Shown here: piece after piece, positions 19,568 to 27,494 of the stretch | Position numbering within the stretch: the first letter of the stretch is position 1 | Layout: every line of letters begins with the position of its first letter | Assembly: GCF_016909495.1 (NCBI RefSeq) | Contig: NZ_JAFBFW010000006.1 | Span: 124,001 to 188,000 of the forward strand | Length of the DNA stretch: 64,000 nucleotides | Source of the DNA: Pantoea coffeiphila | GTDB taxonomy: Bacteria > Pseudomonadota > Gammaproteobacteria > Enterobacterales > Enterobacteriaceae | Reading direction: 5' to 3' | The notes under the pieces: model-generated | Told to the model about the DNA's origin: nothing | What the model saw: the letters and a program-made list of their open reading frames with translations, nothing else | Database searches by the model: none | Program-made: the position numbers and the translations under genes

Positions 19568-20575
19568 ATGAAAGCATTAGTTTATACCCAGCCTTACCGG
19601 GTCAGCGTTGAGGAACGCCCTTATCCCCAGCTGGAGGATGGCAGCGAGCTGGTGCTGATCCGCATCGGGGCCGCCGGAATATGTGGTTCGGATATGCACG
19701 CCTTTCACGGCAGCGATCCGCGTCGTCAGCCGGGGCTGGTCCTCGGCCACGAGCTGGCGGGCGAGGTGGTGGAAAGTCAGTCCGCGCGTTTCCGCATTGG
19801 TGACCGGGTCACGGCCAATCCGCTGATCGTCTGCGGACAGTGCGAATTCTGCCGCCAGGGACGCGATAATCTGTGCAGCGACCGCCATATGGTGGGCATG
19901 GACTGGGCGGGCGCGTTTGCCGAGTTTATGAAGATCCCCGCCCGCTCGGTGGTGAAACTGCCCGATGGCCTGTCGGTGCAGCACGCCGCCCTGACGGAAC
20001 CCGCCGCCACGGTCGTCCACGCGCTGAAGCTGACCCAGCGCACGCTGCACCTGCCGCTGGCGGAAACGCGGGCGCTGGTGATTGGAGGCGGCGCTATCGG
20101 CCTGCTGACGGTACTGGTGCTGCGCGCCTGGGGCTGCCGGGATATCACCCTGGCGGAAACCAACGGCCTGCGGCGGGAGGCGGCGGTGCGGCATACCGGC
20201 TGCGTGGGCATCAATCCGCTGGAAACCCCGGTTGAAGAAGCGCAGATGCAGCTGGTGGTCGATGCGGTCGGTGCGGCTCCGACACGGCAGAAGGCACTAC
20301 AGGCGGTGAAACCGGGTGGGGTGGTGATGCATATCGGCCTCCAGGCGTGGGCCAGCGAAATCGATATGCGCAAGCTGACGCTGGCGGAAATCACCCTGCT
20401 CGGCACCTATACCTACACGATGGATGATTTCTGCGTCACGCTGAAAATGCTGGGGGAAGGGGCGCTCGGGCCGCTGGACTGGGTGGAAACACGCCCGCTG
20501 GCGGAGGGCCAGCAGGCGTTTGACGATCTTGAATCGCAGCGGGTTTCGGCGGCGAAAATCCTGTTGATCCCCTGA
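19568..20575 (+). CDS. hpsP: Zinc-dependent alcohol dehydrogenase, likely DHPS 2-dehydrogenase HpsP
   Basis: 335 residues of the medium-chain dehydrogenase family. Catalytic zinc ligands appear in GICGSDMHAFHG (Cys) and LGHELAGEVV (His-Glu). The structural zinc loop is CGQCEFCRQGRDNLC with four Cys. The NAD site is LVIGGGAIGLLTVLVLRAWG. It is the last gene of the hps operon, 6 bp after the permease, and ends in a hairpin that includes its stop codon. A role with HpsO in epimerising DHPS is inferred from the Cupriavidus pathway. Confidence 0.83.
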   Translation: MKALVYTQPYRVSVEERPYPQLEDGSELVLIRIGAAGICGSDMHAFHGSDPRRQPGLVLGHELAGEVVESQSARFRIGDRVTANPLIVCGQCEFCRQGRDNLCSDRHMVGMDWAGAFAEFMKIPARSVVKLPDGLSVQHAALTEPAATVVHALKLTQRTLHLPLAETRALVIGGGAIGLLTVLVLRAWGCRDITLAETNGLRREAAVRHTGCVGINPLETPVEEAQMQLVVDAVGAAPTRQKALQAVKPGGVVMHIGLQAWASEIDMRKLTLAEITLLGTYTYTMDDFCVTLKMLGEGALGPLDWVETRPLAEGQQAFDDLESQRVSAAKILLIP

Positions 20576-20592
20576 GCCAGGGGATCGTTCTT
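20566..20592 (+). terminator. Hairpin at the end of the hps operon
   Basis: A perfect 9-bp stem (GATCCCCTG / CAGGGGATC) with loop AGC spans the hpsP stop codon and is followed by GTTCTT. It is a probable intrinsic terminator or 3'-end stabiliser. Confidence 0.65.
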
Positions 20593-20763
20593 CAGGCAAT
20601 CAGAATCACGCGAATGTCGTTAACGTTGGTCAGCGTCGGGCCGGTGATCAGCAGATCGCCGGTGGCGTGGAAGTAGCTGTAGCTGTCGTGGGCATCTTCA
20701 AAGCAAAGGCCAGTCTGAGCATAAACCCGGTATTGCGCCCGCCTTGTCGTCTGCTGCTGCAAT
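20592..20763 (-). pseudogene. Fragment of a glycerate 2-kinase (GckA/TtuD, MOFRL domain) C-terminus
   Basis: The minus-strand frame ending at 20592 gives about 34 residues (DAHDSYSYFHATGDLLITGP then TLTNVNDIRVILIA) that match the extreme C-terminus of the glycerate-2-kinase/TtuD family, which usually ends in TGDLLITGPTGTNVNDLRVILI. The sequence upstream is not recognisable as the same family, and the match fades near 20700. This is a decayed remnant, with the usual Gly after GPT replaced by Leu. The next fragment begins about where this frame ends. Confidence 0.65.
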
Positions 20764-20925
20764 ATGAACGGTGACAAGGTGGCCTATATCCCGCTGGTTC
20801 TGGACGAACAGAGCAAGGGGCTGCCTCTAAGCGTGGCGTGGCAAAAGGGGAACGAGGATGAATATCTGCGGGATATGCTGCGGCTATTGAACGAGCATAA
20901 AGGGGCGTTGACCGGGGGGCTGTAA
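20764..20925 (+). pseudogene. Fragment resembling the C-terminus of a LysR-type regulator
   Basis: A 53-residue plus-strand frame (NGDKVAYIPLVLDEQSKGLP, then SVAWQKGNEDEYLRDMLRLL) looks like the last strand and helix of a LysR substrate-binding domain, which typically ends in a valP...g.lvlaWrkgn...lr.ll pattern. There is no DNA-binding domain upstream; the frame abuts the glycerate kinase remnant. It is read as deletion debris. The family call is moderate because the fragment is short. Confidence 0.5.
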
Positions 20926-20967
20926 CCGGTCTGCGGAGAAAGCGTGTTTGTGGTCGGATCTGCCGGA

Positions 20968-21249
20968 TTACAGATGGCTGATGTGATTCATCTGCTGGTG
21001 CAGGATGCGTACGATCAATATGTCTGAATCCCGGATGGCATAAAAGATGCTGTGTTGCTGAAATTCAATGCGCTTGATATTCGGTACCGCCGGGTAATCA
21101 CGGCCCATTTCAGGCATGCTGGCCAGGGTATGAAAGAATGCTTCCAGCGTTTCGGTGTAGCTGTCTGCCTGAGACTCGCCGAAATTTAACCACGTATAAT
21201 CATAGATATCGGTGAAATCTTCAGCCGCACGTTGGGTGAGCTTATACAC
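20968..21249 (-). CDS. parE: ParE/RelE-superfamily toxin
   Basis: 93 residues, the normal ParE length: MYKLTQRAAEDFTDIYDYTWLNFGESQADSYTETLEAFFHTLASMP ... RDYPAVPNIKRIEFQQHSIFYAIRDSDILIVRILHQQMN. It carries the N-terminal helix hairpin, the central Arg-rich turn and the ILHQQMN C-terminus of ParE1-type gyrase poisons. The start overlaps the antitoxin stop by 8 bp, typical of coupled translation. It sits beside gene debris just downstream of the hps operon. Confidence 0.87.
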   Translation of the reverse strand: MYKLTQRAAEDFTDIYDYTWLNFGESQADSYTETLEAFFHTLASMPEMGRDYPAVPNIKRIEFQQHSIFYAIRDSDILIVRILHQQMNHISHL

Positions 21250-21484
21250 GGTGCTTTAATTTCCGTTGTTCTGCAATTTCCGTCAGCGTCAGTTCGCTTT
21301 CGCCGCTTTCCAGCCCGGCAACAACGGCCTGGCGGAGCAGTTCATCGCTCGCTTCTTGTTTTTCAAGCAGCCTTAATGCTGAACGCATCACTTCACTGGT
21401 GGAACCGTATCGACCACTCTCAATCAGGCGGTTGATAAATAATTCCAGCTGTTCGCCGATTGTTACGCTGGTTGTTCTGGCCAT
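21242..21484 (-). CDS. parD: ParD-type ribbon-helix-helix antitoxin
   Basis: 80 residues from the ATG at 21484, chosen because AGGGGG lies 4 nt before it and the protein then begins MARTTSVTIGEQLELFINRL as ParD proteins do. The ribbon-helix-helix (TTSVTIGEQL ... GRYGSTSEVMRSALRLLEKQE) fills residues 4-45. The C-terminal tail (LESGESELTLTEIAEQRKLK) should bind the toxin. It is expected to repress its own operon and neutralise the ParE encoded immediately downstream. Confidence 0.87.
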   Translation of the reverse strand: MARTTSVTIGEQLELFINRLIESGRYGSTSEVMRSALRLLEKQEASDELLRQAVVAGLESGESELTLTEIAEQRKLKHRV

Positions 21485-21780
21485 AATGCCCCCTGTGTGA
21501 ATTATTAACACAATAATAGAAATGCGTCGGGAGTACGTCAACCGTGGATTATCTCAGCCCGCTGCACTGCATTTAACGCTGCCCTTCTGAGTGTGACTCT
21601 TATCACGTAAAAGCAATTTTTAACCATTTTGGATATCAGCATAATTATCTAAGTCATTTATTTCATAACCTTAGAGTAATAGTTGCCACAACTTCCCGCC
21701 TTGCAACTTCTGCATATTCAGAGAGAATAACCTGACCCTGCCAGCGCTACGCGCTGTGAAAATAATAATGTGAGGCTGTT
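21485..21780. promoter_or_regulatory. Intergenic region between parD and the AraC gene, with a CRP-like box
   Basis: About 296 bp. TGTGACTCTTATCACG at 21592-21607 matches the CRP pattern TGTGA-N6-TCACA at 9 of 10 defined positions and would serve the downstream AraC gene. Nothing else gene-like was seen. Confidence 0.45.
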
Positions 21781-22656
21781 ATGCTGACCCACTGCCAGGA
21801 TGACGTCACCGTCTATCCCGATTACGCCGCGCACACCGCGCCTAAACTGCTGTTTGTCTGTAAAACCCAGGGCGAAGAGTCCGCCATCCCGCGCGTTATG
21901 CATAAGCATGATGGCCGGCTGGAAATCATGTTTGTGGCCAGAGGCAGCGGCCAGTACCTGATCGGCGGCCGCCAGTACCTTGCGCAGCAGGGTGATATCC
22001 TGATTTTTAACCAGGGCGTGGTTCACGATGAACGTCCCCATGTCAGCGAGGATTCGCTGATTTACAGCTGCGGCATCAGCCAGCTGCATATCGACGGGCT
22101 GCCTGAAAATCATCTGATTGGCCGCGATAAAAGCGCGGCGATCGCCGCAGGGGAACAAAGCCAGGCGCTGTGTGGCCTGTTTGATGCGCTTTGTGCGCAA
22201 ATTTTTAATAATGAGCGCCACCACGGGGTGGTCACGCATCACCTGCTGAATGCGATTGTGGTGATCTGTCGCAATATCTGCCTGGCGCGCCATGAACAGC
22301 TGGAAAAAACCGATGCCTCGCAGGGGCTTTTGATCAAGCAGTTTATCGATGAGCACTACAAAGAGCCGATTAACCTGGAGTCGATTATGGCGGCGTCCGG
22401 GATCTCCCGTTTCTATCTGATCCATCTGTTCAAGAAATTCTCCGGCTACACTCCCAAGCAGTACCTGATCCGGCGTCGGGTGGGGGAAGCACAGTCGCTG
22501 CTGGTAAACACCGATATGGATGTCACCACCATTGCCGGTGAGGTGGGCTATGAGAGCGTTAACAACTTCCATCGGGTATTTAAAATGGTGGTCGGCATTC
22601 CGCCAACGCAGTACAAAAAGCTGTGGATGGAGGGGATTCAGGTAAAGGCGGGATAA
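21781..22656 (+). CDS. AraC-family transcriptional regulator
   Basis: 291 residues. The N-terminal cupin reads MHKHDGRLEIMFVARGSGQYLIGGRQYLAQQGDILIFNQGVVHDE. The C-terminal double helix-turn-helix reads INLESIMAASGISRFYLIHLFKKFSGYTPKQYLIRRRV followed by DVTTIAGEVGYESVNNFHRVFKMVVGIPPTQYKK. It is convergent with the isomerase/IolG-like operon across a terminator, so its targets are probably that operon or the sugar porter. The ligand is unknown. A CRP-like box upstream suggests catabolite control. Confidence 0.88.
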   Translation: MLTHCQDDVTVYPDYAAHTAPKLLFVCKTQGEESAIPRVMHKHDGRLEIMFVARGSGQYLIGGRQYLAQQGDILIFNQGVVHDERPHVSEDSLIYSCGISQLHIDGLPENHLIGRDKSAAIAAGEQSQALCGLFDALCAQIFNNERHHGVVTHHLLNAIVVICRNICLARHEQLEKTDASQGLLIKQFIDEHYKEPINLESIMAASGISRFYLIHLFKKFSGYTPKQYLIRRRVGEAQSLLVNTDMDVTTIAGEVGYESVNNFHRVFKMVVGIPPTQYKKLWMEGIQVKAG

Positions 22657-22660
22657 CGAG

Positions 22661-22684
22661 AAAGCCCGCCGTGCGGCGGGCTGA
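22661..22684. terminator. Bidirectional intrinsic terminator
   Basis: A perfect 8-bp GC stem (AGCCCGCC / GGCGGGCT) with loop GTGC, preceded by an A-run, between the AraC gene and the convergent isomerase gene. Confidence 0.75.
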
Positions 22685-22700
22685 GGTTGCTGTCTGTGGA

Positions 22701-23660
22701 TCAGATAGCCGGTAACACGTAGTCTGACTTCTCAATGGTCGCCGTGCGCTTCAGCAGATTCACTGACTTAATCACGCCTTCCATCCGCGACAGATTCATA
22801 TCTTCATGCTCGATACTCAGGGTCAGATCCGGGCTGGCAAAATGCGCCAGATGGTAGCAGAAGGCATTCCACCACGGTTCCGTCTGGCCGTAGCCCAGCG
22901 TCACGTAGGACCAGCTGCGCTCGCGGCTCTGCGTCATCGGGCGGTTATCCAGCGCCGTGGCGGTGGCGCGGTTAACCGTGTCGATAAAGGTATCCTTGGC
23001 GTGAACGTGATAGATCATACTGCCCGCCTGGCGAATAAACGCCAGCGGATCGCCGCCCATCCACATAATGTGGCTCGGGTCGAAGTTCAGTCCCACCACG
23101 TCCCCGGTAATCTCGCGCAGCTGCAGGAAGGTCGGCAGGTTGTACGCCAGCTGCTGGCCGTGCAGTTCAATGCAGATTTTTACGCCGTAGGTGCGCGCCG
23201 CCTCGGCGGTTTTGCGCCAGTAGCCTTCGGCCACTTCCCACTGATGTTTCAGGATGGTCTGCGTTTCCGGTGGCCATGAAGTGACAATCCAGTTGGGATA
23301 GCTGTCGCCCGGCGCGCCCGGCAGGCCGGACATGGTGATGACGTTTTCCACACCCAGCAGGTTAGCCAGCTCCAGGGTTTTATACAGGCAATCGGAGTGG
23401 ATCTTGCCGGTTTCACCCGGATGCATCGGGTTGCCGTTAGCGTTCAGTGCGGAGAGCGTCAGCCCGTTATCGTCCAGCTTGCTCTTCAGTTCCGCCCGGG
23501 CGTAGGTGCTGGAAAGCAGTTTTTCCAGGTTGAGGTGCGGGGCCGTTGACCAGTTGCCGGTGGCGAACTCGATGCAGTCCAGCTTCAACTCCGCCGCGGT
23601 TTTGATCACCTCATCCACCGGGAGATGGGCGAGGCTGTCAGACACTAATCCGATTTTCAT
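22701..23660 (-). CDS. TIM-barrel sugar (phosphate) isomerase/epimerase
   Basis: 319 residues of the xylose-isomerase-like TIM-barrel (AP_endonuc_2) family. Metal-site residues are visible in VKICIELHGQQLAYN (Glu), VVGLNFDPSHIMWMGGDP (Asp-His), MIYHVHAKDTF (His) and LTLSIEHEDMNLSR (Glu). These enzymes interconvert aldoses and ketoses or epimerise keto-inositols. It follows the IolG-like gene by 2 bp in one operon divergent from a sugar porter. Two readings compete: an inosose isomerase or similar partner of IolG, or an aldose isomerase (for example apiose-type) feeding the FGGY kinase and transketolase 4 kb away. Confidence 0.85.
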   Translation of the reverse strand: MKIGLVSDSLAHLPVDEVIKTAAELKLDCIEFATGNWSTAPHLNLEKLLSSTYARAELKSKLDDNGLTLSALNANGNPMHPGETGKIHSDCLYKTLELANLLGVENVITMSGLPGAPGDSYPNWIVTSWPPETQTILKHQWEVAEGYWRKTAEAARTYGVKICIELHGQQLAYNLPTFLQLREITGDVVGLNFDPSHIMWMGGDPLAFIRQAGSMIYHVHAKDTFIDTVNRATATALDNRPMTQSRERSWSYVTLGYGQTEPWWNAFCYHLAHFASPDLTLSIEHEDMNLSRMEGVIKSVNLLKRTATIEKSDYVLPAI

Positions 23661-23662
23661 TT

Positions 23663-24664
23663 TTATCCCTCCAGGTTAACGCTAACGACTTTCTGCGTTT
23701 TAAACGATTCGATCGCCGCTTCGGCCAGCAGCAGCGCGCGCAGTCCGTCATCCGCATTGGTCGGCACCGGGCGGTTTTCTTTCAGCGCGGCAACGAAGGC
23801 TTTCCACTGCTCGCTGAACGCTTCCTGATAGCGCTCAAGGAAGAAGTGCAGCGGCTTCTGTGCCTGTGCGCCGAACTCTTCAGTCACTTTCACCAGCGTG
23901 GTGGTCGGCACGTTGTGAACGTACAGGCAGCCTTTCTGGCCGTGCGCCTCAATGCGCTGATCGTAGCCATAGCCTGAACGGCGGCTGTTATTGATCACCG
24001 CAATCTTGCCGGAGGCGGTTTGCAGGGTGATCACCGCCGTATCGACATCCCCGGCAGCTTTGACCGTCGGGCTGACCAGCGCAGAGGCGATAGCCGATAC
24101 CGATACCGGCTCTTCGCCCAGCTGGAAGCGCGCCATATCGAAATCGTGAATGGTCATATCGCGGAACATCCCGCCGGAAACCAGCAGGTAGTCGTCCGGC
24201 AGCGGCGACGGATCGCGCGAGCAGATTTGCAGATGTTCCAGTTCACCAATCTCGCCGCCGCGAAGAGCGCGGTTAAGGTGGGCGTGGTTTGGATCGAAAC
24301 GGCGGTTAAAGCCAATCATAAACGGCACGCCGAGCGCTTTGATTTCAGCCACGCAGGACTTCACGCGCTCAATATTCAGGTCGATCGGCTTCTCGCAGAA
24401 AATCGCCTTGCCGGCGCGGGCGGCCTGCAGGGAAAAACCGGCATGGGTATCGGTGGAGGTGGCAACCAGCACCACGTCAACCTGCGGGTCGGCAATCGCT
24501 TCATCTGCTGAGAGTACGCGAGCGGCATACTTTTCGGCGAGGGTTGACGCCGCCTCGGCGTATATATCCGATACGGAATAAAGCGTGGTGTCCGGATGGT
24601 CATGAATATGGCGAGCGTGAACCTGAGCAATGCGCCCGGCACCTAATAAAGCAACTTTTAGCAT
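23663..24664 (-). CDS. iolG: Gfo/Idh/MocA dehydrogenase, inositol 2-dehydrogenase type
   Basis: 333 residues. The N-terminal Rossmann motif is VALLGAGRIAQVHARHI, followed by FCEKPIDLNIERV with the EKP Lys. FNRRFDPNHAHL, GGMFRDMTIHDFDMARF with the catalytic Asp/His, and INNSRRSGYGYDQRIEAHG come next. The last two stretches are characteristic of proteobacterial IolG, which oxidises myo-inositol to scyllo-inosose. It is the first gene of the two-gene operon with the TIM-barrel isomerase. No iolB, C, D or E genes are in view, so the pathway here is either partial or uses a related polyol. Confidence 0.82.
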   Translation of the reverse strand: MLKVALLGAGRIAQVHARHIHDHPDTTLYSVSDIYAEAASTLAEKYAARVLSADEAIADPQVDVVLVATSTDTHAGFSLQAARAGKAIFCEKPIDLNIERVKSCVAEIKALGVPFMIGFNRRFDPNHAHLNRALRGGEIGELEHLQICSRDPSPLPDDYLLVSGGMFRDMTIHDFDMARFQLGEEPVSVSAIASALVSPTVKAAGDVDTAVITLQTASGKIAVINNSRRSGYGYDQRIEAHGQKGCLYVHNVPTTTLVKVTEEFGAQAQKPLHFFLERYQEAFSEQWKAFVAALKENRPVPTNADDGLRALLLAEAAIESFKTQKVVSVNLEG

Positions 24665-25328
24665 GTTAAACCTCAGCAGAATGGAATTAAGTGCAAAAAC
24701 GTTTGCCCTTAGAGCAACTTTTAATAGTGAGAGAAAGAACGGCAGCCAATGGTATTTATTCTTCCCTCATGCACAGGGCCAAGAATATATCTGCGGATTT
24801 TACGTTTCAATATATTTTATCGTGGAATTTTTATTTTGTTATGGCGGTAACATTTCTCGCTGGGTGCGAAAAATTGCTGTGAGATAACTTGTTGTTGAAT
24901 ATATATAAAAGCATCCTGTCGTCGTAAATTTGCCCTAAATCCATGGCGAAAATAGTGTTAAATTGGCGTTTCAATGAGGCAACCACTGTGATGTAAATGT
25001 TTATTTTTAGATCTTGAATTCAACAAGTTTACCTATAAAATGGATTAAAATCATGATCTTGTGTCATTAATGGTTTTGGTGGTTTTTTGTGCGCAATGCC
25101 GATCTTTGTGAAAGACCTCACAGCTCTTCACTGCTTTCTGCCGCAGAGCAATTTCTATCATTGGAATATAAATTTCATTCGTGATTAATAATAGAACAAA
25201 CGGCGTGGGATGTGCGTCGTTTAAAAAATGACTTACTGACGTTGGTATTTGTACCTGAAAACAGGCAGCCATTAATAACCTCAATACGCTGCCTGACATT
25301 ATCTGACTACCAGGATGAGATAATCACG
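24665..25328. promoter_or_regulatory. Long AT-rich divergent control region with a CRP box
   Basis: 664 bp between the IolG-like gene and the sugar porter. A full-consensus CRP site TGTGAAAGACCTCACA lies at 25107-25122, about 207 bp before the porter start. No credible ORF was found; the rest is AT-rich and may hold further promoter and regulator sites. Confidence 0.55.
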
Positions 25329-26762
25329 ATGGAAGAAAAACTGGCTCGACAGAATATAGCCACGCACGATCAATCCTCCGGGAAAAATATAAAACGCATT
25401 ACGCTGGTGTCGACGATTGGCGGTTTGTGTTTTGGCTACGATACCGGAGTGATTTCCGGCGCATTACTGTTTATGAACCGCGATCTGGGGCTGAGCCCGG
25501 CAGCAGAAGGGTTTATTACTTCTTCGCTGCTGTTTGGTGCGGCGTTTGGCTCGCTGTTTGGCGGCATGCTGTCCGACCGCCAGGGACGCAGGAAAAATCT
25601 GCTGTGGGTGGCGATTATCTTTATCTTCGGCGCGCTGGCAACGGCGGTAGCCTGGGACGTTCCCTCCATGCTGGCGGCGCGCTTTATTCTCGGGCTGGCC
25701 GTGGGCTGCGCCTCGGTAACCGTGCCGGTCTATATTGCCGAACTGGCCCCGGCCAACCAGCGAGAACGGCTGGTGACGGTGAACGAGCTGATGATCGTCA
25801 CCGGCCAGTTTCTGGCCTACTCGGTTAACGCCGGGATCGTCAACGCGTATCCCGAACTGAGCCACAACTGGCGCATTATGCTGGCTATCCCGGCGATCCC
25901 CGGCGTGCTGCTGTGGTTCGGTATGATGATGATGCCGGAGTCGCCGCGATTCTTCCTGCAGCGCGGCAAAGAGAAAGAGGCGCGCAGGGTGCTGTCAATG
26001 GTGCGCCAGCCGGAAGAGGTGGAGAAAGAGATTGCCGATATTCGTCAGATTATCGCGCTGGATGCCAGCGGTCCGAGCATTCGGGAGGAGCTGAGCAAGA
26101 AATGGGTGATTAAGCTGATCCTGATTGGCCTGATGATCGTACTCGCAACCCGCGTTACCGGGGTGAATACCATCATGTACTATGCACCGAGCGTGCTGAA
26201 ATCTACCGGCTTAGGTGATGCCGCCGCCGTTACCGCTGCCGTCGCCAATGGGCTGATCTCGATTATCGCCACCGTGCTGGGCATGGCAATCATCGGCAAA
26301 ATCCCCCGACGAAAAATGTTCCTCAGCGGCCAGATTGCCGTGACGCTGGTGCTGGTGATGATTGGCCTGGCGTTCAAACTCTGCTTCCACTACGAAGATC
26401 ACAACGGCGTAACTGTGTTGCAGGGTAACTTTGCCGGTGCGAGCTATATCATTCTGGCACTGATGTCGCTGTTCCTGGTGTTTATGCAGGGCTGGATTGC
26501 CCCGGTATTCTGGCTGATGCTGTCTGAAATCTATCCGCTGCGCATTCGCGGGCTGGGGATGGGTATTGCGGTATTTGGCCTGTTCGGTTTCGACTTTATT
26601 ATCCAGTCGCTGTTCCCGATTATGCTCAACGCCTGGGGCGGCGGCTCGACCTTCGGCGTGTTTGCCCTGTGTAATGTGGTGATGCTGGTGCTGCTGTTTA
26701 AATACCTGCCGGAAACGCGCGGTCTGTCGCTGGAAGAAATTGAGAAGAAGTTCAGGGAGTAG
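25329..26762 (+). CDS. MFS sugar porter (inositol/pentose type)
   Basis: 477 residues from the ATG at 25329; the frame is open further upstream but has no better start. Sugar-porter signatures are complete: GGLCFGYDTGVISGALLFM, DRQGRRKNLL, RFILGLAVGCASVTVPVYIAELAP, PESPRFFLQRG, and PETRGLSLEEIEKKF near the end. It is related to IolT, XylE and GalP. Being divergent from an IolG-like dehydrogenase, myo-inositol or a related polyol is the first guess for its substrate. A CRP box lies upstream and a terminator follows. Confidence 0.88.
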   Translation: MEEKLARQNIATHDQSSGKNIKRITLVSTIGGLCFGYDTGVISGALLFMNRDLGLSPAAEGFITSSLLFGAAFGSLFGGMLSDRQGRRKNLLWVAIIFIFGALATAVAWDVPSMLAARFILGLAVGCASVTVPVYIAELAPANQRERLVTVNELMIVTGQFLAYSVNAGIVNAYPELSHNWRIMLAIPAIPGVLLWFGMMMMPESPRFFLQRGKEKEARRVLSMVRQPEEVEKEIADIRQIIALDASGPSIREELSKKWVIKLILIGLMIVLATRVTGVNTIMYYAPSVLKSTGLGDAAAVTAAVANGLISIIATVLGMAIIGKIPRRKMFLSGQIAVTLVLVMIGLAFKLCFHYEDHNGVTVLQGNFAGASYIILALMSLFLVFMQGWIAPVFWLMLSEIYPLRIRGLGMGIAVFGLFGFDFIIQSLFPIMLNAWGGGSTFGVFALCNVVMLVLLFKYLPETRGLSLEEIEKKFRE

Positions 26763-26788
26763 ACGAATCCTCCACAATTTACGCCAAT

Positions 26789-26814
26789 AAACCCGGCCCC
26801 AGGCCGGGTTTTTC
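26789..26814 (+). terminator. Intrinsic terminator after the sugar porter
   Basis: A 10-bp stem (AAACCCGGCC / GGCCGGGTTT) with loop CCA followed by a T-run. Confidence 0.88.
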
Positions 26815-26838
26815 CGTATGACATCTTTTAGGCAGGGA

Positions 26839-26852
26839 AACATAATTATGTT
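26839..26852. promoter_or_regulatory. Perfect palindrome ahead of the TetR gene, candidate autoregulatory operator
   Basis: AACATAATTATGTT is a perfect 14-bp inverted repeat 33 bp upstream of the TetR start codon, a usual position and size for a TetR-family operator. Confidence 0.5.
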
Positions 26853-26885
26853 ACTGTATTGCATGATTTTTGCCACGGAGCCTCC

Positions 26886-27473
26886 ATGAAAAACGCGACC
26901 CCGCCCATGCGAAAAGGTGAAAAGACCCGGGAACGATTGCTGGCGGTTTCCGCAACGCTGTTTGCAGAAAAACAGTTTCACGGCACCCGTATCAGCGACA
27001 TCGTCAAAGCCGCAGGCGTCACGCAGCCCAGTTTTTACAGCTATTTCCAGAGCAAAGAAGAAATCTACAGTCTGCTGATCGATAAGTTCGATCGCGAGCT
27101 GGAAGAGCTGGTGGCTTCGATGCTGATCGATGCCTCGCTGCCGAAGGAAAACGTGCTGGAAAACGTGTCCGCCAGCTTCCTGCGCTATCTTGAATTTTTC
27201 CACCGCAACCGCGAACTGACGATGATCAGCCTTTTCCAGCAGCCGCAGGATCGGGAAACGCGCGATAAGCTGAAGCGCTGGATCGCGCGCAATATGCAGA
27301 TTGAACAGCTGCGGGGTTTTTTCAGCCCGGATATTCCGGTGGAGATTATGGCGGACTGCTATCTCGGCGTGCTGCTGCAAACCATGCTGATTGCCACCGA
27401 CGCGAAAGCGCTGCAACAAATCAGTGAGGAAAGAGGCCGCTTTATCTATGGCGGCCTGACGTTTCGGCGTTAA
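26886..27473 (+). CDS. TetR-family transcriptional regulator
   Basis: 195 residues from the ATG at 26886 (GGAG 5 nt upstream; the frame start at 26859 lacks a ribosome site). The TetR_N helix-turn-helix reads KTRERLLAVSATLFAEKQFHGTRISDIVKAAGVTQPSFYSYFQSKEEIYSLL at residues 12-60. The C-terminal half is helical and unassigned. A perfect palindrome in front suggests autoregulation. It lies between the sugar porter and, on the other strand, the FGGY kinase, so its target is not obvious. Confidence 0.88.
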   Translation: MKNATPPMRKGEKTRERLLAVSATLFAEKQFHGTRISDIVKAAGVTQPSFYSYFQSKEEIYSLLIDKFDRELEELVASMLIDASLPKENVLENVSASFLRYLEFFHRNRELTMISLFQQPQDRETRDKLKRWIARNMQIEQLRGFFSPDIPVEIMADCYLGVLLQTMLIATDAKALQQISEERGRFIYGGLTFRR

Positions 27474-27494
27474 CGCGGACTGGGTTCGCCAGCT

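Noticed and set aside
26211..27419. 402-codon open frame on the minus strand
   Set aside because: It is antisense to the sugar porter and TetR genes, which have clear motifs and ribosome sites; the translation is Gln/His/Arg-rich with no family features.
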